NCBI GenBank assembly: GCA_019414465.1
Contig: DXLY01000022.1
Location: 1 to 25,652 of the forward strand
DNA length: 25,652 bases
Direction of reading: 5' to 3'
DNA from: Collinsella sp.
Lineage (GTDB): Bacteria; Actinomycetota; Coriobacteriia; Coriobacteriales; Coriobacteriaceae
Made by a program: the position numbers and the translations under genes. Below, piece after piece: positions 13,811 to 21,125 of the stretch. How positions within the stretch are numbered: the first letter of the stretch is position 1; each line of letters begins with the position of its first letter. The notes under the pieces are model-generated. The model worked only from the letters and a program-made list of their open reading frames with translations. It ran no database searches and was not told the DNA's origin.

Positions 13811-13851
13811 AAACAAAAAGCGCCCGCCCGCCGTTATGAGCGGACGGGCGC
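13811..13851 (-). terminator. Rho-independent terminator after agaS
   Basis: GCGCCCGTCCGC pairs with GCGGGCGGGCGC (one mismatch; arms at 13820-13831 and 13840-13851) and on the minus strand is followed by TTTTTGTTT. It separates agaS from nagA, which is unexpected for genes of one pathway and may lower nagA output relative to agaS. Confidence 0.85.
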
Positions 13852-13869
13852 CCTTACAGGGGGACGCGA

Positions 13870-15036
13870 TTAAGCGGTGAAGGGGTGAATCGTCACGCCC
13901 TTAACCACGCGGTTGACCGTGCCGGTGGGGCTCGGCGTATCGGGCGTGTTGCCCACGCGCACGGAGTTGAGCAGGCTGATAGCCTGGGCAAACATCACGA
14001 ACGGCAGAGCAAGGTAACCCTCGGGAAGTGCCTCGTAGCCCTTAAAGGTGAAGGACTCACCCTCATAGACGGTGGCACCTTCCTGCTGAACGGCGATGGT
14101 GTGCTGAGCGATCTCGTCGCCACCGATCTCGTTGAGGATGTCGATGTCGTACTGACGGGTGTAGGCGTCGTTGTTGACGAACACGAAGACGAGCGTCTTA
14201 TCGTCGACGAAGGACTTGGGTCCGTGACGATAGCCCATGGAGGTGTCGTAGGAAGTAGCGACCAGACCGTGAGCGAGCTCGAGGATCTTGAGCTGGCTCT
14301 CCTGAGCAAGGCCACCGAAGGAGCCAGAACCCAAGTAGGTCACACGGTTGAAGTCGCCAGCCAGGTAATCGGCGATCTCGGGCTCACGGGAGATGACCTC
14401 CTCGCCCATCTTGGCGATGGTCTCGACCCACTCGGCCTTCTGCTCGTCGGAAGCCTCGTCAAAGATGAGGGTAGAGAGCAGGGTCATGCAGGTGTAGGAA
14501 CCGGTCATGGCGAAGCCCTTGTCGTTGGCGCGCGGGATGAGCAGCGTCAGCGCATTGGGGTCATCAGCGGACTCGACGGCGAGCTTACCCTCGGGAGCGC
14601 AGGTGATGTTGAGGAACTTGACGTTGTGGACGAGCTCCTTGGCAACAGCGACGGCGGCAAGGCTCTCGGGGCTGTTGCCGGAGCGGGCAAAGGAAACCAC
14701 GAGCGTGGGGTCCTCAGCGCGCAGGAAGTCGCGCGGTGCGCTCACGATGTCGGTCGTGGCGATGGGCTTAAAGTCGTAGAGATCAGTGTTGCCAGCGTGA
14801 CGCAGATACGGGGCGCAGGTATCGCCAACGTAGTCGGACGTACCGGCACCGGTGAAGACAACGGACAGGCGGCCTTCGCCCATAGCGCGAGCCTCGGCCA
14901 GGAAGGCCTCGATGGCCTCCTTGTTCTCGCGATAGATGTTGAGCGTATCACGCCAAAGCTCGGGCTGCTGAGCAATCTCGGCCGTGGTGATCTGGGCGCC
15001 GAGCTCGGTGAGCTCCTCGACACTCTTCTCGAACAT
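13870..15036 (-). CDS. agaS: AgaS-type SIS-domain galactosamine-6-phosphate deaminase/isomerase
   Basis: 388 residues, the family length. Two SIS domains are visible: V-F-T-G-A-G-T-S-D-Y-V-G (about 60-71) and V-S-F-A-R-S-G-N-S-P-E-S (about 113-124) in the first, and L-G-S-G-S-F-G-G-L-A-Q-E-S in the second, followed by Y-R-H-G-P-K-S-F-V-D, the conserved segment of sugar-phosphate isomerases of the GlmS type. AgaS converts galactosamine-6-phosphate to tagatose-6-phosphate and ammonia. ATG 15036 is preceded by AGAGAGAGG at eight bases. The promoter carries a perfect TATAAT and an operator-like palindrome, and the GntR-type gene lies directly upstream. Confidence 0.92.
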   Translation of the reverse strand: MFEKSVEELTELGAQITTAEIAQQPELWRDTLNIYRENKEAIEAFLAEARAMGEGRLSVVFTGAGTSDYVGDTCAPYLRHAGNTDLYDFKPIATTDIVSAPRDFLRAEDPTLVVSFARSGNSPESLAAVAVAKELVHNVKFLNITCAPEGKLAVESADDPNALTLLIPRANDKGFAMTGSYTCMTLLSTLIFDEASDEQKAEWVETIAKMGEEVISREPEIADYLAGDFNRVTYLGSGSFGGLAQESQLKILELAHGLVATSYDTSMGYRHGPKSFVDDKTLVFVFVNNDAYTRQYDIDILNEIGGDEIAQHTIAVQQEGATVYEGESFTFKGYEALPEGYLALPFVMFAQAISLLNSVRVGNTPDTPSPTGTVNRVVKGVTIHPFTA

Positions 15037-15075
15037 TTCTAATACCTCTCTCTAGAAGTAATCCTCTGACGTGCA

Positions 15076-15111
15076 ATTATACACTTCGGTTGGTTATCTG
15101 GTAGTAACCAG
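15076..15111 (-). promoter_or_regulatory. agaS promoter with GntR-type operator
   Basis: On the minus strand TATAAT (15076-15081) is an exact -10 box. The palindrome CTGGTAGTAACCAG (15098-15111) covers the expected -35 region, so a bound repressor would block polymerase. Its first 13 bases recur at the PTS promoter (19390-19402). The TGGT-n4-ACCA form is like the operators of HutC-subfamily GntR proteins such as NagR and DasR. Confidence 0.75.
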
Positions 15112-15150
15112 TTAAATGCAAAGAATCACCATATGGAAACGATGCGGACA

Positions 15151-15882
15151 CTAGTTGCTACGCTGGTGGTAAACCTTGTATTTAAACTGATCGGCACGAG
15201 CAACCGAGAGTGTATACTCCACAACCTCGTTTGACTCGTTATACGTAGTCCTGACCAAATCGAGCACAGGCGAGCCCTCGACAATTCCCAAAAGGTGGGC
15301 GTCGGTGGGACGGGCTATGCTCGCATAGAACTCCTCTTCAGCCACGCGTATCTTTTGCTGAAAGTCTTGCTCAATCACATCGTAAAGCGGCTTGCGCTCC
15401 AGCAGCGGTCGCTTTAGGGACAGAAATTGACGAACCGGTAGATAGCTGCGTTCGACCATCATGGGCATGTTGTCGGCAGAACGAAGGCGCTTGAGCTTAA
15501 AAATGCGATCACCGATACGTAATCCCATATGCTCGGCCAGATTCTTATCGGCCTCCATCTCGCAAAAATCGAGAATCGTGGTCTCGGGGTCGCGACCCAT
15601 CGCGCGCATCTGCTCGGTAAAGCTGTAGGACTGCATAAGATTGGTTGCCTTTGCCGAACGGTCGGTCACAAAGGTACCGCGACCGTGCTGCCGAACCACC
15701 AGTCCTAAACGCTCCAGTTCCTGCAGAGCCAGGCGTACCGTAGTGCGCGAGAGACCATAGCGCTCCGAAAGTTCGCGCTCGGAAGGAATCATGTCACCGG
15801 CGCGATATTCATGGTCAATCTTTTCGGTCAGAATATCGACCAGCTGATCGTACAGCGGTTGCTTGCGCGCTCCGATCGCCAT
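15151..15882 (-). CDS. GntR/HutC-family regulator with UTRA domain
   Basis: 243 residues. The N-terminal winged HTH (about 9-70) has the GntR signature P-S-E-R-E-L-S-E-R-Y-G-L-S-R-T-T-V-R-L-A-L-Q-E-L; the C-terminal UTRA effector domain (about 95-235) shows M-V-E-R-S-Y-L-P and Y-D-V-I-E-Q-D-F. Such proteins (NagR, DasR, AgaR-like) sense amino-sugar phosphates and repress uptake genes. ATG 15882 follows AGGGAGG at five bases. It sits between agaS and the PTS operon, both of whose promoters carry CTGGTAGTAACCA, the likely binding site. A related sequence, GGTAGTAGCC, lies on the minus strand at 15908-15917 in its own leader, so autoregulation is possible. Effector identity is inferred. Confidence 0.9.
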   Translation of the reverse strand: MAIGARKQPLYDQLVDILTEKIDHEYRAGDMIPSERELSERYGLSRTTVRLALQELERLGLVVRQHGRGTFVTDRSAKATNLMQSYSFTEQMRAMGRDPETTILDFCEMEADKNLAEHMGLRIGDRIFKLKRLRSADNMPMMVERSYLPVRQFLSLKRPLLERKPLYDVIEQDFQQKIRVAEEEFYASIARPTDAHLLGIVEGSPVLDLVRTTYNESNEVVEYTLSVARADQFKYKVYHQRSN

Positions 15883-15966
15883 CCTATCCTCCCTTTTGCT
15901 CAAACTAGGCTACTACCTTGGGTGTTTAGCATTATCTGTCTGCCACACCCGAATCATCAAGAAAAC

Positions 15967-16000
15967 AAAAGCCGCGCGCTCTTTCGAGCACGCGGCTTTT
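15967..16000 (-). terminator. Terminator of the PTS operon
   Basis: AAAAGCCGCG (15967-15976) pairs with CGCGGCTTTT (15991-16000), and the inner GCTC/GAGC extends the stem; on the minus strand it ends in TTTTGTTTTC. A second inverted repeat, GGGGTGTG (16025-16032) with CACACCCC (16046-16053), lies between it and the EIID stop. Confidence 0.9.
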
Positions 16001-16066
16001 AACATACACATGGCTTAAGGGGTCGGGGTGTGAGCCGCGTAGGGACACACCCCTCAAGCTAGAGCC

Positions 16067-17149
16067 TTACCAGATGCTCGGCCAGAGACCAAGCGGGCCA
16101 GCGCCCAGGATGCCCAGAACGAAGAGCAGCAGAATGCCCTTGGTCGGGGTCCAGCTGTGCTTAGCGAACATGTAGTAAAGCAGCAGCGTAAGCATAAGCG
16201 GGACGAGCTTCGGGACGATGGTGTTGAGGGTGTCGGCAACAGAGAAGTTGACCGGATCCTCGGTGACGGTAGCGTAGGTCACGGACTCCATGCCGTTGCC
16301 CAGATCGGCGACGCCGCACTTGACCTCGTTGCCGTCGGCATCGACGGCGGTGAGGGCGTTGCCGTCCTCATCGGTCATGGCGATGGTACCGGCCTCAGCG
16401 GTCTCGGTATCGATGCCCTCCATACCGGTGAAGTTCTCGGCCTCCTTCTCGGAGACGATCACGGTAGTAGGGGCAAGGCCACGGGTGGTGCCGTTGGGGA
16501 TCTGGAGGTTGATCTGGGTGCCACCCATGGTGACGACCAGGCAACCGACGACGAAGACGCCCATGATGGAAGCGGCACGCGTGAAGGCCTGCATGTTGGC
16601 GGTCAGAGCGTCAATAGCGCTGGTGCCAAGCTTGTAGGACCAATTCATGAGCCAGAAGCGCAGAGCGAACTGGACGACGTTGAAGATCACCAGGAAGATG
16701 ATCGGCGCAGCGGCGTTGCCGTTGATGGCCATGTTGGAGGTGATGCCGGCCGTGATAGGCACGAGCGTCAGCCAGAACAGGGCGTCACCGATACCACCGA
16801 GCGGGCCCATTGCGGCGACGCGGACGGCGCGGATCGTGGGGATGTCAACCTTGTTCTGCTCGAGCGAAAGCACGATGCCCATAACAAAGGTGACGAGGAA
16901 CGGGTGGGTGTTGAAGAACTCCAGGTTGTGGCTCATGGAAGCCGCGAGGTCGTTCTTGTTGGTGTGGATCTTCTCCAGACCGGGGATGATGGAGTAAAGC
17001 CAGCCAGCGGCCTGCATGCGCTCGTAGTTGAACGATGCCTGCAGGAAGCAGGAGCGCCAAGCCATCTTGTTGAGGGTCTTCTGGTCGAGCTGCGGAGCAG
17101 GAGTGAGATCCTCGTAGTGCTCCGGGATCACATACTCATTAGATGCCAT
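16067..17149 (-). CDS. PTS mannose/GalNAc-family EIID component with an enlarged loop
   Basis: 360 residues; typical EIID proteins are about 265-305. The N-terminal half has the family pattern: W-R-S-C-F-L-Q-A-S-F-N-Y-E-R-M-Q-A-A-G-W, then the H-N-L-E-F-F-N-T-H-P segment (74-83), then M-G-P-L-G-G-I-G-D (114-122). C-terminal hydrophobic segments are at about 311-328 and 339-352. Between the stretch ending I-N-L-Q-I-P-N-G (220) and the C-terminal segments is an acidic insert of about 75 extra residues (221-300). EIID and EIIC form the sugar-transporting membrane complex. ATG 17149 follows GGAGGTGA at eight bases and overlaps the EIIC gene by 11 bases. Confidence 0.93.
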   Translation of the reverse strand: MASNEYVIPEHYEDLTPAPQLDQKTLNKMAWRSCFLQASFNYERMQAAGWLYSIIPGLEKIHTNKNDLAASMSHNLEFFNTHPFLVTFVMGIVLSLEQNKVDIPTIRAVRVAAMGPLGGIGDALFWLTLVPITAGITSNMAINGNAAAPIIFLVIFNVVQFALRFWLMNWSYKLGTSAIDALTANMQAFTRAASIMGVFVVGCLVVTMGGTQINLQIPNGTTRGLAPTTVIVSEKEAENFTGMEGIDTETAEAGTIAMTDEDGNALTAVDADGNEVKCGVADLGNGMESVTYATVTEDPVNFSVADTLNTIVPKLVPLMLTLLLYYMFAKHSWTPTKGILLLFVLGILGAGPLGLWPSIW

Positions 17150-17939
17150 CTTCGAAGTCACCTCCGTCAGAAACAGCTGCACCCTTCAGCTCGGTCTGCT
17201 GCTGGAAGTCCCAGAAAGCGATGCCGAAGCCGATGAGAGCGAGGATGAGCAGAGCAGGGGTTGCCAGCGAATCGTTGGCAACGGTGATGAGCGCGAGGCC
17301 AAAGCCCATGAGGAAGAAGCCCCACATATCGCGGTTCATCATAACCTTGAGCAGGACGGCGAAGCCGACAAAGCGCATCATGCCGCCTGCAGCGGAGAGA
17401 CCGGTCTGCAGCCAAGTCGGGATGGCAGAAGCGATGGTCTGACCGATGGTAGCGCCAGCGATGAAGAACAGGGTGACGACGACAGCGAAGATCAGGCCGA
17501 GCAGAGCCATGGCGAAGTAGTTCAGGCGCTCGATGCCCTTGGTGTCCGCGTTGTGAGCCATGTTATCGGCCGTGGACATAAGCGGGGACATAAGCGTGAA
17601 GACCAGGGTAACGCCAAGCTGGCCAAGCAGAGCGAACGGAATGGCGAGGCCGACTGCCGCGTTGGGCTCGAGGCCCGTGGCGATAGCGAGAATGGCTGCC
17701 ATGATGCCGCCGATGACGGCGTTAGGCGGCTGAGCGCCTCCGATCGGCATGTTGCCGATCGTCATGAGCTGATAGGTACCACCCACGAGAAGACCGGTGT
17801 TGAGGTCGCCAAGGATAAGACCGATGACGGCGCCGGTGACGATGGGCTGATAGAGAGACTCGAGGAAGTCAAACTGGTCGATTGCCGCGATGAACGTGAC
17901 GACGAAGACCAGAGCGATCTGGATGATCGAGTATTCCAT
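17139..17939 (-). CDS. PTS mannose/GalNAc-family EIIC component
   Basis: 266 residues with multiple hydrophobic helices, the normal size for EIIC of this family. The segment T-G-L-L-V-G-G-T-Y-Q-L-M-T-I-G-N-M-P-I-G-G-A-Q-P-P-N is the substrate-pore signature of AgaW/ManY-type EIIC. It carries the sugar across the membrane together with EIID. The start has an exceptionally good ribosome site, AAAGGAGG. A hairpin, GTCAGG (17993-17998) with CCTGAC (18007-18012), lies in the 90-base gap to the EIIB gene and may tune relative expression. Confidence 0.95.
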   Translation of the reverse strand: MEYSIIQIALVFVVTFIAAIDQFDFLESLYQPIVTGAVIGLILGDLNTGLLVGGTYQLMTIGNMPIGGAQPPNAVIGGIMAAILAIATGLEPNAAVGLAIPFALLGQLGVTLVFTLMSPLMSTADNMAHNADTKGIERLNYFAMALLGLIFAVVVTLFFIAGATIGQTIASAIPTWLQTGLSAAGGMMRFVGFAVLLKVMMNRDMWGFFLMGFGLALITVANDSLATPALLILALIGFGIAFWDFQQQTELKGAAVSDGGDFEDGI

Positions 17940-18029
17940 CTTGCTCCTCCTTTCAAAATGTATGTACGCACTTTGGATTTCACGTACAGAACGTCAGGGT
18001 TTCACTCCTGACAACGTGGATCACGAGGA

Positions 18030-18512
18030 TTACGAGAAGAGCTTGCTCGTGTCCTCAACAGGCGTGCTCGGAACGCGCCTGATCTCCAACTCCACCCCCA
18101 ATTCCTGCAGCTCTTTAAACGCAGCGACATCCTCGTCGTTAACTGCGACGGAGGTGGCGACTTGGCGCTTTCCTTCCGACATGTGCATGTTGCCGATGTT
18201 TACCTTCTTTATAGGCACACCGCCCTTGACGAGCGTAAGCACGTCTTCCGGTGTTTCGGCCACGATGAAGATCTTCTGGCGCGGGCTCGCCTTGCCAATG
18301 ACGTCGATGGTCTTCTGCAGAGAGAAGAAACGCGTAGCGACGCCGGCGGGAGCGGCCATCTTCATGAGGTTCTGGCGCATGGTGTTGGACGCCACGTCGT
18401 CGTTGGCGACGAGGATGAGGTTGGAGCCCAGGGTGGAGTTCCACTGGGTGGCAACCTGACCATGAACCAGTCGGTTATCGATGCGGGTAAGAAGAATGTT
18501 GGGTTCTGCCAT
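18030..18512 (-). CDS. PTS mannose/GalNAc-family EIIB component
   Basis: 160 residues, full length. The N-terminal T-R-I-D-N-R-L-V-H-G-Q-V contains the phosphorylated His17, which passes phosphate from EIIA to the incoming sugar. The middle and C-terminal parts (F-S-L-Q-K-T-I-D-V-I, V-N-I-G-N-M-H) match the EIIB fold of the family, and N-I-G-N-M-H is the usual substrate-near loop. It is cytoplasmic and docks on EIIC/EIID. ATG 18512 follows GGAAG at a normal distance. It is 36 bases downstream of yajC. Confidence 0.93.
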   Translation of the reverse strand: MAEPNILLTRIDNRLVHGQVATQWNSTLGSNLILVANDDVASNTMRQNLMKMAAPAGVATRFFSLQKTIDVIGKASPRQKIFIVAETPEDVLTLVKGGVPIKKVNIGNMHMSEGKRQVATSVAVNDEDVAAFKELQELGVELEIRRVPSTPVEDTSKLFS

Positions 18513-18548
18513 GTTGATCAGCTTCCTTTCGTTATTTGCTGACGACAG

Positions 18549-18830
18549 TTACTTGATCTCCTGAATCGCGTAACGCGAAACATCTACGACGGCTCCGGAT
18601 CGGACTTTGATCTGGACCTTCTCGCCTTCGATGCCTTTGACGGTTCCGTAGATACCGCCGGCGAAAAGAACCTCTTGACCCGGCTTGAGCTCGGTGTGCA
18701 GCTCCTTGAAGTACTTCTGCTTCTTCTTCATGTTGATTTGCGACCAGATGGTGTAAATCAAGCCCATGATGACAAGCAGGCCTAAAAGGGCGACCGAGGA
18801 GCTCAGGACGTTGGCTCCGAAATCGGCCAT
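18549..18830 (-). CDS. yajC: YajC-family small membrane protein inside the PTS operon
   Basis: 93 residues, the YajC size. One N-terminal membrane helix (about 10-29: V-A-L-L-G-L-L-V-I-M-G-L-I) is followed by the family pattern K-K-K-Q-K-Y-F-K-E-L, L-K-P-G-Q-E-V-L-F-A-G-G-I-Y-G-T-V and V-Q-I-K-V-R-S-G-A. YajC is known as an accessory subunit of the SecDF complex, but here it starts one base inside the EIIA stop codon (TAATG), so it is translationally coupled to the PTS. From memory, yajC-like genes also occur in streptococcal PTS operons for glycosaminoglycan sugars. A membrane-assembly or PTS-linked role is inferred. Confidence 0.9.
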   Translation of the reverse strand: MADFGANVLSSSVALLGLLVIMGLIYTIWSQINMKKKQKYFKELHTELKPGQEVLFAGGIYGTVKGIEGEKVQIKVRSGAVVDVSRYAIQEIK

Positions 18831-19273
18831 TAGATGCCGTCCTCGTCGCCGAAGATATCCTCTTCGTCGGAGCCGGCAACGGATGCGACCGTCTGGGCGG
18901 TGATGCCCGTCTGGCCAACGGTCACGGCCTGCTCGCCAAGCTCGGCGAGCGTGGCATTGCCGCGGAGGAACAGAAGCTCAATAACCATGGGAAGGTTGGT
19001 GCCGGTCAGAACCTCGACGTTGTCGACATCCTGGGCAATCATCATCGCCTGGTTGAACGGGGTGCCACCAAGCAGGTCGGTAAAGACGAGCACGCCATCG
19101 CACTCCTCGCGCATGGCGGTAATAGCGGCGCGGAGATCCTCACCGTAGGAAGCAGCCTGGTCGCCCTCAAAAGGAACGACGGTAAAAGCGGGCTGGTCGC
19201 CAGCAACCATAGCGATAGCGCTTGCGAGGCCGGGTGCGAACTGTCCATGACCGGTAAGAATAAAGCCAACCAT
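18830..19273 (-). CDS. PTS mannose/GalNAc-family EIIA component
   Basis: 147 residues. The N-terminal I-L-T-G-H-G-Q-F-A-P-G holds the phosphorylated His9; the F-T-D-L-L-G-G-T-P-F-N loop is the second family signature, and L-T-G-T-N-L-P-M follows. It takes phosphate from HPr and passes it to EIIB. The C-terminus has an acidic tail (D-E-E-D-I-F-G-D-E-D). ATG 19273 is preceded by GGAAGGGAAA. It is the first gene of the leftward operon EIIA-yajC-EIIB-EIIC-EIID, whose promoter region carries GntR-type operator sequences. Confidence 0.95.
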   Translation of the reverse strand: MVGFILTGHGQFAPGLASAIAMVAGDQPAFTVVPFEGDQAASYGEDLRAAITAMREECDGVLVFTDLLGGTPFNQAMMIAQDVDNVEVLTGTNLPMVIELLFLRGNATLAELGEQAVTVGQTGITAQTVASVAGSDEEDIFGDEDGI

Positions 19274-19373
19274 TCAAATTTCCCTTCCGAAGGTGTGTAC
19301 GATCTGAGTCCGATGATTTTCGGAAGCCAGCGGGCGCTCGCCCTTAAAGCTTCTTAGAAAGCGTACTTTGAAG

Positions 19374-19425
19374 ACCAGTGGTTTCTAAACTGGTAGTAAC
19401 CACGTGACGTGTTGTTGTCACTATA
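19374..19425 (-). promoter_or_regulatory. PTS operon promoter and operator
   Basis: On the minus strand TATAGT (19420-19425) is the best -10; no good -35 is seen. Just downstream of the expected start lies TGGTTACTACCA (plus-strand TGGTAGTAACCA, 19391-19402), identical to the 12-base core at the agaS promoter, and next to it the palindrome ACCACTGGT (19374-19382). A repressor here would act as a roadblock. Confidence 0.65.
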
Positions 19426-19824
19426 TCACCCCAGAAGAGGTCGCTTTCGTTGATTCATACGGTAAAACGTTTTTGCACCGCTCACGGTGATAAATCGACC
19501 GTTTACCGGTCGTTAACACTTCTACCTGCGGTTTTGAAACCGTTCCGAAATGCTTTGGCAAAAGATCGGATCTTTTCCTGTGTCTAAACAACGCAGGGCG
19601 GCTAAAAATAGCGTGTAGAAAAATTGCAGGTCATTGTGAAGATATGTGAATTGGTCTTTTTGACTTAATACCAGTTAGAACCAGTTTTGAGATTATCGGT
19701 GAACGGTAGTTTTCGACCGTTCACCGGTTACTTGCAATCGTTTGCAGTCGTTTTCCCAGATGAATTAGGGAAACACAATGGAGCGCTTGCGCGGGCGCGA
19801 GGCCTACTCCAGTGGTTTCGGCAG
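19426..19824. promoter_or_regulatory. Long intergenic region with repeated ACCGTTYACCG motifs
   Basis: About 400 bases with no credible gene. ACCGTTYACCG occurs at 19498-19508 and 19716-19726 and, reversed, at 19697-19707, so the last two form a perfect 11-bp hairpin around 8 bases. A 16-base version, TCGACCGTTYACCGGT, is repeated at 19495-19510 and 19713-19728. Other palindromes are CACCG-CTCA-CGGTG (19476-19489) and AAAAGATC-G-GATCTTTT (19560-19576). ACTGGTTCTAACTGGT (minus strand, around 19670-19685) resembles half-sites of the GntR operator. The region probably binds at least one further regulator. Confidence 0.5.
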
Positions 19825-19825
19825 C

Positions 19826-19861
19826 AAAAAGCCCGCTAGAACGTTGTCCGTTCTAGCGGGC
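19826..19861 (-). terminator. Terminator of the SurA-like gene
   Basis: GCCCGCTAGAACG (19831-19843) and CGTTCTAGCGGGC (19849-19861) are perfect 13-bp arms around a 5-base loop; on the minus strand the stem is followed by TTTTTG. Confidence 0.93.
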
Positions 19862-19904
19862 TAAATCAGGCAGATCGGCTAGCGCACAGTAGTGCAGGCA
19901 AACC

Positions 19905-20999
19905 TTACGCAAACAGGCCGTAGATGCTGATGTTGGCCTTGGCATACAGGCCGTTAGCATACTCGGTCCACTTGGAGCTGGCGCTCGAAGCCTGCGAAGA
20001 GTACTGCTGGTAGGCGGTGTAATAGGCGGTCATGGCCTGCTTGTAGGTAGCGCTATCAGCCGTAAAGGCATCGTCAGCGAAGGCCTTAGCGTAGGTGCTA
20101 TCGGCGTCCTTCCAGGTGCCCTTTTCGCTATCCCACTCGTCGCCGGCAAGTTTGATGATGTAATCGGCGTAGTCCTTGCTCGCGGTCTCCTCGTTGCCGT
20201 CAGCAGGCTCGGTCGGGGCGGTCGGCATGCTTGCGGAGCTATCGCCCACCTTCTTCTTGTAGAGCTTCTGCAGCGTCGCGGACTGACGGACGATCTGCTT
20301 GGCCTGGTCCTTGGACACGCCATACTGCGTGGCCATGGTCTTGTAGTCCGAAGTGCCGATGGAATCCTCGGCGTACTTCTTCATCTCCTTAGAAGAGACG
20401 GTGATGCCCTCGTCCTCGGCAGCGTCGAGCAGGATCTTGTTGCGCACGTAGGACAGGATGACGTCGGCAGAGGGAGCGGTGTAGTTGCCATCGCCATCCT
20501 TGACGGTGTCGAGGCTGTACTGGCTCTCAATGGCCTCGCGCGCGGTGATGTCGCTCTTCTTGCCGTTGTAGCTGTAGCTTGCCACGGTCGAATCGAGCTG
20601 GTCCTCGGTGAGGGTCGCCGAGCCGACACCCTTGCCGCCAAAACCACCATTGCCAATAAAGAAGCCAATCACGACAGCAATCACGACTGCAACCACAAAG
20701 GCGGCAATCATCGTCTTCTTGTGCTTGGATGCGCGGTCGTCTTCGTCGGAACCCAGGATATCGTCGTCCTCGTCCTGCTCCTCGGGCATGAGGTTCTCGT
20801 CGGCGGCGTCCGCGGCGATCTTTGCCTCCAGGCGAGCGTCCTCCTCCTCGGCCGTCGTACCGGCGGCAATATGTTCGGCAGACGTACCGGCGACCAGATC
20901 GATCTTCTCCTCCTCATCACCATCGGGGCCTTCGCCGCGCTCGATGATCTGGATGCCGTCGATCTCGTCCTTCTCGTCCTTCTTTTGAATCAGACCCAT
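19905..20999 (-). CDS. Membrane-anchored SurA-N-like protein
   Basis: 364 residues. A very acidic cytoplasmic N-terminus (about 1-90, with runs such as E-E-Q-D-E-D-D-D) leads to a basic K-H-K-K and one membrane helix at about 96-115. The extracytoplasmic part (about 125-364) starts with a region like the N-terminal chaperone domain of SurA/PrsA-type foldases (I-T-A-R-E-A-I-E-S-Q-Y, V-I-L-S-Y-V-R-N-K-I-L-L-D-A-A-E-D-E-G-I-T-V-S). No parvulin catalytic domain is recognisable after it; the C-terminus is Ala/Tyr/Ser-rich. It may be a chaperone for secreted proteins. ATG 20999 has AAGGAG eight bases upstream. It forms its own transcription unit between two terminators. Confidence 0.7.
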   Translation of the reverse strand: MGLIQKKDEKDEIDGIQIIERGEGPDGDEEEKIDLVAGTSAEHIAAGTTAEEEDARLEAKIAADAADENLMPEEQDEDDDILGSDEDDRASKHKKTMIAAFVVAVVIAVVIGFFIGNGGFGGKGVGSATLTEDQLDSTVASYSYNGKKSDITAREAIESQYSLDTVKDGDGNYTAPSADVILSYVRNKILLDAAEDEGITVSSKEMKKYAEDSIGTSDYKTMATQYGVSKDQAKQIVRQSATLQKLYKKKVGDSSASMPTAPTEPADGNEETASKDYADYIIKLAGDEWDSEKGTWKDADSTYAKAFADDAFTADSATYKQAMTAYYTAYQQYSSQASSASSKWTEYANGLYAKANISIYGLFA

Positions 21000-21037
21000 A
21001 TCAGTTACTCCTTGTTAGGAAACATAGTCCGCAATAG

Positions 21038-21066
21038 AATACGCCCGACAAAGCGCCGGGCGTATT
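21038..21066 (-). terminator. Probable terminator after the isocitrate dehydrogenase gene
   Basis: AATACGCCCG (21038-21047) and CGGGCGTATT (21057-21066) are perfect arms around 9 bases. The minus strand continues CTATTG, a weak T-run, so termination may be partial and the SurA-like gene may be read through. Confidence 0.65.
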
Positions 21067-21125
21067 GATTCTCAGGTTATACGCAAACACTTAAGTACTA
21101 TTTAGGCGTTTGCAGTCTGCATGCC

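Noticed and set aside
12646..15042. Long rightward frames (12646-13839 and 13885-15042) antisense to nagA and agaS
   Set aside because: Both genes on the other strand have clear catalytic motifs and ribosome sites; the antisense frames have none.
16157..17236. Rightward frame of 359 codons antisense to EIID
   Set aside because: Polar, His/Asp/Gly-rich composition without family pattern, opposite a clear PTS gene.
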